DNA of 9,213 nt from Halieaceae bacterium. GTDB lineage: Bacteria > Pseudomonadota > Gammaproteobacteria > Pseudomonadales > Halieaceae. Shown here piece by piece: positions 1 through 7,128 of this stretch; position 1 is the stretch's first letter, and each line of letters opens with the position of its first letter. Where the stretch lies: contig JABIZW010000180.1 of the NCBI GenBank assembly GCA_018666295.1, positions 1 to 9,213 on the forward strand. The letters are read 5' to 3'. Both the position numbers and the translations under genes were made by a program. Below the pieces are notes generated by a model that worked only from the letters and a program-made list of their open reading frames with translations, searched no databases and was not told the DNA's origin.

Positions 1-40
1 GTTTACGCGCGTCTAAAAGACTTTTATACGCCCGGGAGCG

Positions 41-64
41 GCGTCGCATTTGACGCGAATTTTT
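41..64 (+). terminator. weak candidate terminator for a gene left of the window
   Basis: A 5-bp stem (GCGTC at 41-45, GACGC at 52-56) with a six-base loop is followed by GA and five Ts (60-64). The T run lies to the right, so it could only end a plus-strand transcript coming from outside the window. The stem is short and may be chance. No good terminator is visible on the minus strand for the DUF1501 gene within positions 1-83, so its transcript probably ends beyond the window. Confidence 0.2.
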
Positions 65-83
65 GGTTGGTCACCGCTTACAA

Positions 84-1436
84 TTAACCGGCCAACATAC
101 CCGTAAGTCCCGTACCTTGAGCTGACCCTTCGAAGTTACGCCAGTTGGGCAATACCGTGTTCATTGCGTCTGGCGAGACTCCCATCCAGCGGGATACCTC
201 GGCGTACATGGCATCGACCGCGGTGCTGGGTAAGTATCGGCCGCGCCCAACATCGAGTGGATTGTCCTCAACCTGCTCTGGGAAATGCCCGTAGAGCTGT
301 CCGCCCTGAACCGCACCGCCAAGAACCATGGCATTCCCCCCCCATCCGTGATCCGACCCCTTCCCATTGGACGTTAACGTTCTACCAAAATCAGAGATGG
401 TAAAGGTTGTCACCTGATTGGACAGTCCTAGCTCCTCCATCGCCGCTTGAAACTGACCAAGCCCCGCGTCGAGCGCCGGCAACATGTCCGCCTGCTGACC
501 CAGCGTATCTTCATGATGATCCCATCCACCATAGGTCACAAAGAACGTCTGACGGGTGACTCCGAGTTGCTCGTGGAGGCTTGCAAGCTCAGCAATACGC
601 TTCATTGCGAGCGAAAATGAGTCTCCTGCAAACGGCGTAACCAAGGGCAGTGCCTGTCCCAGAGCACTGTTAAAAAACTCACCGGCATCGATGGCTGACT
701 GAATTTTACTGCCGTAAACCGTCTGCAAGGTTGATGCCGACGGGTCCGTCATCAAACGCTCAAATGATCGTTTGAACAGATCATTATCAAAACCGCCGAT
801 GGTCTTCACACCACTGTTTGCGTTAATTGCATAGGACCCCGTCGCCGCTCCCGACTGAAAGGAATTATTACCAGACAGAGAAATATTTCCAGCCAGTGAC
901 AAGCCGGAGTTCATACCCGGTAAAGCGTCGATTAATCGGCCACCAAACCCCGTCCCAGCACGATTCGCCGGCGTCGCGGTTTGCCAACTTAAAATTTGAT
1001 CCGAGTGCGAGAAAAGTCCAAGTGGTAATCTCACACTTTCCGCCTCAAGTGCTGCTCGACTCGTTGGCTCAACCAACGGCCCTATGTTGGTGACTACTGT
1101 GGCTTGGCCTGCGTTGAAACGCTGTTGCAGACTCGACATGGCGGGGTGCAATCCAAAACTTACGCCCTCGTGCTCACCGTTCAAAGGCAATAGCGTCTGC
1201 TGACTAAGGGCCAAATCTGAACGCCTGGATTGATAGCGTCCGTAAGCCGTCTCTGATCGTGGTACCAAAATATTGAAACTGTCGGCTCCCCCGGCCAAAA
1301 GTACGCAAACAACGGCGCGGTAGTCCTGCGTTGCGCGGGCTTTTGCTGAGCTCAGTAAGGAAATCGGTAGCGTGCTGGCCGCGGTCATGCTGACCGCACT
1401 ATTGAGGCCATAACGAAGAAAATGTCGGCGATTCAT
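84..1436 (-). CDS. DUF1501 family protein, Tat-exported
   Basis: A full-length, 450-residue DUF1501 protein. The family is related to the alkaline phosphatase/sulfatase fold, but its substrate is not established. The N-terminus is a twin-arginine signal (RRHFLR at residues 3-8, a hydrophobic stretch to about 30, likely cleavage after AKARA near 35), so the protein should be exported folded. Family motifs follow in order: LLAGGADSFN (46-55), LFSHSDQ (141-147), the FGGRL segment (164-168), GGWDHHED (303-310), SDFGR (348-352) and GSDHGWGG (360-367). The Asp/His-rich blocks are plausible metal or active-site residues, which is inference. ATG at 1436 is preceded by AGAGAGGA about 10 bases upstream and overlaps the stop of the DUF1800 gene in ATGA, so translation is probably coupled. 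The family call is secure; the function is unknown. Confidence 0.93.
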   Translation of the reverse strand: MNRRHFLRYGLNSAVSMTAASTLPISLLSSAKARATQDYRAVVCVLLAGGADSFNILVPRSETAYGRYQSRRSDLALSQQTLLPLNGEHEGVSFGLHPAMSSLQQRFNAGQATVVTNIGPLVEPTSRAALEAESVRLPLGLFSHSDQILSWQTATPANRAGTGFGGRLIDALPGMNSGLSLAGNISLSGNNSFQSGAATGSYAINANSGVKTIGGFDNDLFKRSFERLMTDPSASTLQTVYGSKIQSAIDAGEFFNSALGQALPLVTPFAGDSFSLAMKRIAELASLHEQLGVTRQTFFVTYGGWDHHEDTLGQQADMLPALDAGLGQFQAAMEELGLSNQVTTFTISDFGRTLTSNGKGSDHGWGGNAMVLGGAVQGGQLYGHFPEQVEDNPLDVGRGRYLPSTAVDAMYAEVSRWMGVSPDAMNTVLPNWRNFEGSAQGTGLTGMLAG

Positions 1437-3130
1437 CGTAGTACGTTCCTCTCTGAAGTGGCTTGATCTGGGGATATCAGTGCTAAATAGAGCACCAGCT
1501 TGACCTGCTCTTGTGCACTCAACCCCGCCGCATCTTCTAAGGCAGTAGCAAGAACCTCGTGAGTGTGGGCGCTCATTGTCCCAGCAAAAAATAGCCGCTC
1601 GATTTGAAGCAGAAATGTCTGTGTGTCGCTGACCAGCAGGTTCAGATCTGACAAGTCCAAGCGCATCTCTGAGAGCTCTGAATGATTATGCATAGGTCTG
1701 TCGGTATACAGCACCTGAGCCATCAAATTGATAAACCCCACGACACTGTCTTCAGTGATGATTTGCATCTCGGGTGAAATCTGCCCCTGACCACCTTGGG
1801 GTCGATAAAATGGCGAGTAAAAATTAAACACACTGGGCGCAGACAGTACCATTTGTCCCGTTGCATTCTGGACAAAGAAACCGGTCACACCAATATCGCT
1901 TCCTTCCACCGGAGATGCATTAAGCGCTCGATTCACCGCAACAAAACGCCGAAAAGGCTCTCTAATGCGCGACGACGTGGACACCTCGGGATCAGTCAAA
2001 ATAGCGCGAATAACAGCCTTCAAATCCCCGCGCACGCCGGCGCCGTTGTCTGCGAAGACTGAAGAGACACGACCGACATAGTCAGCAGAAGGATTTGAAG
2101 TCACCAGTCTCTGAATGAGCTGTTTCCCCACGAAAGGAGCCACATTCGGATGGTTGAAGAGGTTGTCGATCGCCGCCTCGATGTCTTGAATACCGGACTG
2201 ACCGGCGGGTACGACCGCGTTGTTGAGTAAATATTTTTCGCCAGACTCGTGATAGTCATCGAACATGATCATAGGCGCCGAGAGCACCGCCTGATTGCGA
2301 CCAAATCGGGGCGCCGCATCAGCAGATCCAGCGTAGGCCAGACCCGTAAAAATCTTAGCAAATTCCCGAATATCGGTGTTGTCGTAAGTGGGCTGTGGGT
2401 TGCCGTCCGGGCCGAGTCGGTGGGTACCATCAAGATTGAGCTCATAAAGACCAATCGTGAAGAGCTGCATGACTTCGCGTGCGTAATTCTCGTCTGGGAA
2501 GGTGTTGGCCGCTGGATCAGTCTTTGCGTTATTGACATGGCTCAGGTAGAAGCCCATCGCGGGGTGGAGGGTCACTGCCCGCAAAAGATCACGGTAGTTG
2601 CCGAAACTGTGCGCAAGCAAGGTGTCGTAATAATTCGAAAGGCCCACAGGATTATTGCCCAGCACCCCTGTTTCAGACACAACAAACAGCTGTGTCAGCG
2701 CATAGGCCGTCAGCTGGCGAAGCTGGTCGGGTGCCGTTAAAGCGTTTTCAAAAAAGGCGAATCGGCGATATAACGCGGGTCGAATGGGACTGACCTGACT
2801 GTCAAATCCGAACTGAGCACCGTATCGTCGAACAATTGGCTCATGCCCCGTAATGGGTATTTCAAACTGCCTATCCAGCCAATCTTCAACACCCTCCTTA
2901 GCTACAGCGTCGATATCACTTTGACGCGGACCAAAGGTGGCGACATCAAGTATTAACGCGGCGTCGCGATACTCCTCAAGGGTCGGTTCTGTGGGAAGCG
3001 TTGACCCACCTCCACCCGCACCACCGCCACCCGTATCGGGCACATTTGGCAATCCACTGCTACTGCCACCACCACCGCAAGCAGCAAGCACCGACAACAT
3101 CACCGCAGCGACAAAAGATCGAATCATCAC
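1433..3130 (-). CDS. DUF1800 family lipoprotein
   Basis: A DUF1800 protein of about 565 residues, function unknown. The N-terminus is a lipoprotein signal: a hydrophobic stretch, then LAAC with the lipidated Cys at residue 18, followed by a Gly/Ser-rich linker (19-43) that would tether the domain to a membrane. Family landmarks include SNYYDTLLAHSFGNYRDLL (165-183), the signature PDENYAREVMQLF (212-224), FAKIFTGLAY (257-266), DYHESGEKYLLN (292-303) and APSVFNFYSPFYRP (431-444). The frame opens with GTG at 3130 followed directly by ATG at 3127. ATG at 3127 is the better start because an AGG lies 8 bases upstream. It is the first gene of a two-gene unit with DUF1501, overlapping by four bases. 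This pairing is common in marine and environmental bacteria, and a joint role in the envelope is inferred. A glycosylation, adhesion or hydrolase role cannot be told apart from sequence. Confidence 0.93.
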   Translation of the reverse strand: MMIRSFVAAVMLSVLAACGGGGSSSGLPNVPDTGGGGAGGGGSTLPTEPTLEEYRDAALILDVATFGPRQSDIDAVAKEGVEDWLDRQFEIPITGHEPIVRRYGAQFGFDSQVSPIRPALYRRFAFFENALTAPDQLRQLTAYALTQLFVVSETGVLGNNPVGLSNYYDTLLAHSFGNYRDLLRAVTLHPAMGFYLSHVNNAKTDPAANTFPDENYAREVMQLFTIGLYELNLDGTHRLGPDGNPQPTYDNTDIREFAKIFTGLAYAGSADAAPRFGRNQAVLSAPMIMFDDYHESGEKYLLNNAVVPAGQSGIQDIEAAIDNLFNHPNVAPFVGKQLIQRLVTSNPSADYVGRVSSVFADNGAGVRGDLKAVIRAILTDPEVSTSSRIREPFRRFVAVNRALNASPVEGSDIGVTGFFVQNATGQMVLSAPSVFNFYSPFYRPQGGQGQISPEMQIITEDSVVGFINLMAQVLYTDRPMHNHSELSEMRLDLSDLNLLVSDTQTFLLQIERLFFAGTMSAHTHEVLATALEDAAGLSAQEQVKLVLYLALISPDQATSERNVLR

Positions 3131-3279
3131 GACAACCTATGACTATCCAGTTTGTATTTATATCCTATACGAATCGGCGGTATATACCCGTTGGCTGAGC
3201 ACAGGATTGACGTTGCCGATATACTATGTCGCGCATCTCAAAGAGGTGCGATTCCACCTCAACTACATCAGGACCCCAA
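3128..3279. promoter_or_regulatory. divergent intergenic region, DUF1800 / reductase
   Basis: About 150 bases between two divergently transcribed genes, so it should hold both promoters. On the plus strand TATACT at 3220-3225 matches a -10 box in five of six positions and lies 54 bases before the start at 3280, but no good -35 is found at normal spacing; TTGACG at 3207-3212 is too close. On the minus strand the AT-rich stretch 3156-3172 contains TATAAA and could serve as a -10, again without a clear -35. AGGA at 3270-3273 is the likely ribosome binding site for the plus-strand gene. No clear operator is seen. Confidence 0.35.
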
Positions 3280-4446
3280 ATGAACAGAGAATTCGACGTC
3301 ATCATCTACGGTGCAAGTGGTTTTACAGGTCGGTTAGTTGCCGAGTACATGGGCAGTACCTACGGCAGGTCGATTAATTGGGCAATGGCCGGCAGAAATA
3401 CGGTAAAGCTTGCAGAAGTTCGTGACGAGATTGGCGCTTCGCCAGAGACGCCTCTTGTCACCGCGGATGCGGACGATCTCGACTCGCTGCGAGTGATGGT
3501 CAAAAGTGCTCAGTGCATTTGCAGCACGGTCGGCCCTTATCAACTCTATGGCTCTGAACTTGTGAGGCTGTGTGCCGAAGAGGGCACCCACTATGTGGAT
3601 TTATCGGGAGAGCCCGGGTGGATGCACGACATGATTGCTGCGCACCACGAGACAGCGCGTGCCTCAGGCGCACGCATCGTGCACAGCTGCGGATTTGACT
3701 CGATTCCTTTTGATCTGGGCGTGTACTTTCTTCAACAGCACGCGATCAAGGCTACCGGGGAACCCATGCCCCGTATTCGCGGACGAGTCCGGGCAATGAA
3801 TGGAGAGTTCTCGGGTGGCACCGCAGCTTCTTTGGGAGCGACTATGGCCGCGCTCAAAACCAACCCAGGACTGATTAACATTTTGGCGAACCCATTCTCG
3901 TTAGCCAATGGGTTTCAAGGCCCGACGCAACCCTCTGATGCTAAAGCCTATGAGGACGAGGCGATTGGTGCTTGGGTTGCGCCCTTCATCATGGCACCGA
4001 TCAACACTAAAAATGTGCATCGCTCAAACGCGCTGTTAGGTCACTTGTACGGCGAGAACTTCGAATACGACGAGATGATGGTGACAGGCCGCGGCGACCA
4101 AGGGAAAGCGGTCGCTGAAATGATGGCAACGAGCAATCCACTCGGAGGCGATGATGCCCCCAAACCCGGCGAGGGCCCCTCAAAGGAGAGCCGAGAGGCC
4201 GGACACTACGACGTTCTTTTTCTCGGCACCACCGCTCAGGGCGACACTCTTAAGGCGTCAGTCACCGGTGACATGGACCCCGGCTATGGCTCGACTTCAA
4301 AGATGATTGCTGAAAGTGCACTGTGCATCATCCAAGATTGCGCAGACCTGCCCGGAGGAATTTATACCCCTGCGCCGGCCATGGGCGATAAATTAATCGC
4401 CCGGCTGACGTCCAAAGCTGGACTCACCTTCAGTCTCGAAGACTGA
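3280..4446 (+). CDS. saccharopine dehydrogenase-like / trans-acting enoyl reductase family oxidoreductase
   Basis: A 388-residue NAD(P)-binding oxidoreductase of the SCCPDH family, which includes mycobacterial trans-acting enoyl reductases and human SCCPDH. The N-terminus is a Rossmann fold: a beta strand, then the nucleotide-binding GASGFTG at 11-17, with AGRN at 37-40 closing the second strand. Family motifs follow: CSTVGPYQLYG (81-91), HYVDLSGE (104-111) and HSCGFDSIPFDLG (135-147). The open frame extends back to 3226, but I chose ATG at 3280 because AGGA lies about six bases upstream and the protein then begins MNREFDVIIYGASGF, as is typical of the family. In mycobacteria, relatives reduce polyketide-derived lipids; no polyketide synthase is visible here, so the substrate is unknown. 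True saccharopine dehydrogenase activity is unlikely, since this branch is distinct from lysine enzymes. The gene is probably monocistronic, with DUF1800 divergent and doxX convergent. Confidence 0.88.
   Translation: MNREFDVIIYGASGFTGRLVAEYMGSTYGRSINWAMAGRNTVKLAEVRDEIGASPETPLVTADADDLDSLRVMVKSAQCICSTVGPYQLYGSELVRLCAEEGTHYVDLSGEPGWMHDMIAAHHETARASGARIVHSCGFDSIPFDLGVYFLQQHAIKATGEPMPRIRGRVRAMNGEFSGGTAASLGATMAALKTNPGLINILANPFSLANGFQGPTQPSDAKAYEDEAIGAWVAPFIMAPINTKNVHRSNALLGHLYGENFEYDEMMVTGRGDQGKAVAEMMATSNPLGGDDAPKPGEGPSKESREAGHYDVLFLGTTAQGDTLKASVTGDMDPGYGSTSKMIAESALCIIQDCADLPGGIYTPAPAMGDKLIARLTSKAGLTFSLED
4430..4446 (+). repeat. hairpin spanning the stop codon of the reductase gene
   Basis: A perfect 7-bp inverted repeat, TCAGTCT (4430-4436) and AGACTGA (4440-4446), with a CGA loop. 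It covers the last codons and the TGA stop at 4444-4446. No U tract follows, so it is not a standard intrinsic terminator. It might act as a 3'-end stability hairpin, or it may be coincidence. Confidence 0.45.
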
Positions 4447-4459
4447 CTGTAAAACCGCT

Positions 4460-4858
4460 CTAACCGCGGCCAAAAAAGCGGTGCTGAGGCAAATCCTCAG
4501 CGCCGCTCATCACCAAAAGTCCCGCAAATATCGCTAAATTCTTCACGAAGTTTTGTGTCTCACGCCCCGCATCAACGCCTTCGTAGGTGTTCCAAAAGTC
4601 GTGCATACCCAGGTTAATAGCCAGTGTAAGTGCAGCGAACATCAGTGCAATTTGCCCAACGCGCAGACCAAATATGAGCATCAGACCCCCCACAATTTGC
4701 AAAACAATCGTGATCGGCAAGAGCACTTCTGGCAGTGGAACATTGTGAAGAGCCATGTAGTCCAGTGTTCCCGCGTATCCGGTTACCTTGGAAATTCCAG
4801 GCAGTAAGAAGTAAAGCCCCAGCAGGCCTCGGCCCAGTGTCACAGCAAATGTTTGCAT
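4460..4858 (-). CDS. DoxX family membrane protein
   Basis: A 132-residue DoxX protein of typical length. Four membrane segments are evident at roughly residues 5-25, 45-63, 66-86 and 103-118. The family pattern is clear: GLYFLLPGISKVTGY near 14-28, a VPLP turn at 40-43, QIVGGLMLIFGLRVGQ near 54-69 and the QNFVKNLAIFAGLLVM C-terminal helix at 101-116. DoxX proteins are inner-membrane proteins. Some are linked to quinone or thiosulfate metabolism and, in mycobacteria, to a redox membrane complex, but most have no assigned role, and none can be assigned here. ATG at 4858 has AAGGGA about eight bases upstream. The stop is TAG at 4460-4462, 13 bases from the converging reductase stop. The fad operon terminator lies upstream on the same strand, so doxX probably has its own promoter or depends on readthrough. 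Confidence 0.9.
   Translation of the reverse strand: MQTFAVTLGRGLLGLYFLLPGISKVTGYAGTLDYMALHNVPLPEVLLPITIVLQIVGGLMLIFGLRVGQIALMFAALTLAINLGMHDFWNTYEGVDAGRETQNFVKNLAIFAGLLVMSGAEDLPQHRFFGRG
4472..4505 (-). terminator. terminator-like hairpin with U6 inside the end of doxX
   Basis: Read on the minus strand, positions 4505-4495 and 4489-4479 form an 11-bp stem (GCTGAGG/CCTCAGC core, one C-A mismatch, then CGG/CCG) around a five-base loop. A C and six Ts (4477-4472) follow at once. This is the layout of an intrinsic terminator, yet it sits within the last codons of doxX, with the TAG stop 10 bases further on. It probably serves as the doxX terminator, compressed into the coding end because the convergent gene leaves only 13 bases. 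Release at the U tract would leave an mRNA without a stop codon. Confidence 0.5.
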
Positions 4859-4909
4859 TGTTATTATCCCTTTAGTCTGGTGATCTCATTGGGCCCTTAA
4901 CGCTGGCCT

Positions 4910-4937
4910 AAAAAAAAGGGTGCCGAAGGCACCCTTT
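4910..4937 (-). terminator. intrinsic terminator of the fad operon
   Basis: A perfect 10-bp stem (4915-4924 with 4928-4937, core GGGTGCC/GGCACCC) closes a three-base loop. On the minus strand it runs into eight Us (4917-4910). It lies 25 bases past the stop of the FadB-like gene and before doxX, which makes it the end of the beta-oxidation transcript. It is weakly bidirectional at most, since the plus-strand side has only TTTAT after the stem. Confidence 0.9.
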
Positions 4938-4961
4938 ATGCTTGTTACGCGAGCGTCAGTA

Positions 4962-7106
4962 TTAAACAAACGTCTCTCCGTTGGCCAGCTTTTCGGCCAC
5001 AATCGCCGGCGCTTGAAACCGCTCGCCGTAGGCTGCGCTCAACGACGCGCATCGGTCAATGAAGTTTTGCAGGCCATAAGTATTTACGAACTGTAACAAC
5101 CCCCCGGTCCATGCGGGGGCACCAATACCCATAATCGAACCAATATTCCCATCGGCAACGGTCCGTAGAACGCCCGTTTCAAGACACTTAAGCGCCTCAA
5201 TCACTTGACGGAAGAGTAAGCGATCTTTGGCATCTGCATCGGACAAGGGCGAGGTTGTTGCCCCATAGAGCTCAGCGAGTCCCGACCAGACCTCTTTGGA
5301 CCCATCGGCACCGTATTCGTAAAAGCCGCCACCGTGGTAGCGACCCCCGCGCCCATAATCGCCGACCATGGTCTCGACAACCCCAGCCGTAATCGAGCGA
5401 TCGTCATCACCCACACTCAGTCCCATTTCTTTCCAGGTCTGTGACGCTTTTCGCGAGAGTTCCAAGCTCACTTCGTCATAGACCGTTAATGGGCCCACGG
5501 GCATTCCAACCGCCTTTCCTAGGTTATCGATACGAAGTGGCTTCATGCCCTCGACGAGCAGCCGAACGCCCTCGTCAAGGTATGTTCCGAAGGTGCGCGA
5601 CGTGAAGAAACCCAATGAGTCATTCACCACGATCGGTGTCTTCTTGATTTGCTTGGTAAAATCAAACGCTTTGGCCAGCGCCATATCACCTGTTTGTTCG
5701 CCCATGATGATTTCCACCAACGGCATTTTGTCGACAGGAGAGAAGAAGTGAATACCGATGAAATTTTCAGCGTCCTGACTTGCTTGCGCCAACTGAGTAA
5801 TCGGGAGCGTCGAGGTATTTGACCCCCACACACCGCCGTCCGCCAAGCGCGGCTCTAGGTCCCGAGTCATTTGATGCTTCAGTGTCATATTCTCAAACAC
5901 GGCTTCGATAATTAAATCGCATCCGTCCAAGTCCTCGTCAGACGCAGTGGGATGGATCAGTGATAGGACCTGAGCCATCTTTTCAGAAGTCATACGCCCC
6001 TTATCGACCCGTTTTTGAAGCAACGCTTGAGTATAGGCTTTGCCCTTTACGGCCGCGTCTAGACTAATGTCTTTGAGCACCACCTCAATACCGACCATGG
6101 CTGACGAATAAGCGATGCCCTGCCCCATCATGCCTGCACCCAAAATGCCGACTTTCTCTGTTTTTTGTGGTGGGACGTCTTTCGGACGTGATGCGCCGCC
6201 ATTGACCTTGTTCATCTGAAAGAAGAACGTATTGATCATGTTTTTTGCTTGAGGGGTGAGTGCGAGCTCAGCAAGACCTCGGCTCTCAATGCGCATGGCC
6301 GTCTCAAAATCGACGGTCAATGCCTGAACGGCGACGTCGAAAATCTTCTCGGGAGCAGGGAGCAGACCGCGCGTATTCTTACGAATCATCGGCGCACCCA
6401 TGGTCACCATCTGCGCAACTTGTGGGTTGCGAATGTTCCCGCCTGGAATTTTATAACCCTTGGTATCCCAGGGCTGAGTGCGCGCAGCCTCATCATCTTT
6501 ATTCGCTAATAACCACTGCTTAGCCGCCGACAAAAGCTCATCTTTGTCCTCGATCACTGCGTCGATAAGACCCGATGCGAGTGCCTTTTCCGGGGCCACA
6601 CGTTTCCCCTCGACGATGTATTCGTTAGCCGCCATGAGCCCCATGAGGTAAACCGCTTTCACATTGCCACCGCCACCAGGAAGCAGTCCCAGAGTCACCT
6701 CAGGAAAGCCAAGTTGGACGCTGCGGTTGTTCCAGGCAATCCGATGGTGGCACGACAAAGCAAGTTCCAGCCCACCACCAAGCGCAGCACCATTGATGGC
6801 TGCACACACTGGCGCATGAAGCTTTTCAAGTCGGCGCATTGCGGCTTTCGTCGCACACATACCGTCGAAAAACGCTTCGACAGTCTCTTCGGTGACCGCA
6901 CACAGCATATTGAGATCACCGCCTGCGAAAAACGTTGACTTGCCCGACGCCAAAACCACCCCAGCAAGGTCAGCATCCGCTTCCAGCTTGCCCAGGGTCT
7001 CTTCTAATAGAGGAAGGAACGCGTCGCTCATGGAATTAACGGGGCCGTCCATGTCCATAGTGACGGTCACAATGTTGTTGCTGTCTTTTTCGTAATGAAA
7101 ACTCAT
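4962..7106 (-). CDS. fadB: fatty acid oxidation complex alpha subunit: enoyl-CoA hydratase / 3-hydroxyacyl-CoA dehydrogenase
   Basis: A 714-residue bifunctional beta-oxidation enzyme that hydrates 2-enoyl-CoA and then oxidises 3-hydroxyacyl-CoA with NAD+. The crotonase domain (about 1-300) keeps the FFAGGDL oxyanion segment (59-65), LGGGLELAL (109-117) with catalytic Glu114, and FPEVTLGLLPGGGG (134-147) with Glu136. The dehydrogenase domain starts near 317 with GAGMMG (323-328) and acidic Asp346 for NAD. It has the His/Glu dyad in GIHFFSPVDKMPLVEI (His453, Glu465, 12 apart as in known enzymes) and KTPIVVNDSLGFFTSR (489-504), followed by two C-terminal helical 3HCDH regions. The late motif GIGAPAWTGG resembles the mycobacterial FadB branch more than E. 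coli FadB (from memory). ATG at 7106 has GGGAG about 10 bases upstream. It lies 22 bases after the thiolase gene, and the pair should form an alpha/beta trifunctional complex. The choice between fadB and fadJ as a symbol is arbitrary; the activity is secure. Confidence 0.94.
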   Translation of the reverse strand: MSFHYEKDSNNIVTVTMDMDGPVNSMSDAFLPLLEETLGKLEADADLAGVVLASGKSTFFAGGDLNMLCAVTEETVEAFFDGMCATKAAMRRLEKLHAPVCAAINGAALGGGLELALSCHHRIAWNNRSVQLGFPEVTLGLLPGGGGNVKAVYLMGLMAANEYIVEGKRVAPEKALASGLIDAVIEDKDELLSAAKQWLLANKDDEAARTQPWDTKGYKIPGGNIRNPQVAQMVTMGAPMIRKNTRGLLPAPEKIFDVAVQALTVDFETAMRIESRGLAELALTPQAKNMINTFFFQMNKVNGGASRPKDVPPQKTEKVGILGAGMMGQGIAYSSAMVGIEVVLKDISLDAAVKGKAYTQALLQKRVDKGRMTSEKMAQVLSLIHPTASDEDLDGCDLIIEAVFENMTLKHQMTRDLEPRLADGGVWGSNTSTLPITQLAQASQDAENFIGIHFFSPVDKMPLVEIIMGEQTGDMALAKAFDFTKQIKKTPIVVNDSLGFFTSRTFGTYLDEGVRLLVEGMKPLRIDNLGKAVGMPVGPLTVYDEVSLELSRKASQTWKEMGLSVGDDDRSITAGVVETMVGDYGRGGRYHGGGFYEYGADGSKEVWSGLAELYGATTSPLSDADAKDRLLFRQVIEALKCLETGVLRTVADGNIGSIMGIGAPAWTGGLLQFVNTYGLQNFIDRCASLSAAYGERFQAPAIVAEKLANGETFV

Positions 7107-7128
7107 TGATATTAACTCCCGTTACCGC

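Noticed and set aside
2249..2740. 163-codon open frame on the plus strand inside the DUF1800 gene
   Set aside because: It is antisense to a well-supported DUF1800 coding region covering the conserved signature. It has no recognisable domain and no clear ribosome binding site.
3226..3279. Eighteen-residue N-terminal extension of the reductase (start at 3226)
   Set aside because: The added residues do not fit the family, the TATACT promoter element overlaps this start, and ATG at 3280 has an AGGA ribosome binding site.
2937..3377. 146-codon plus-strand open frame across the DUF1800/reductase intergenic region
   Set aside because: Its left part is antisense to the Gly-rich linker, which gives a Pro-rich artefact, and its right part overlaps the reductase gene out of frame. 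There is no family signal.
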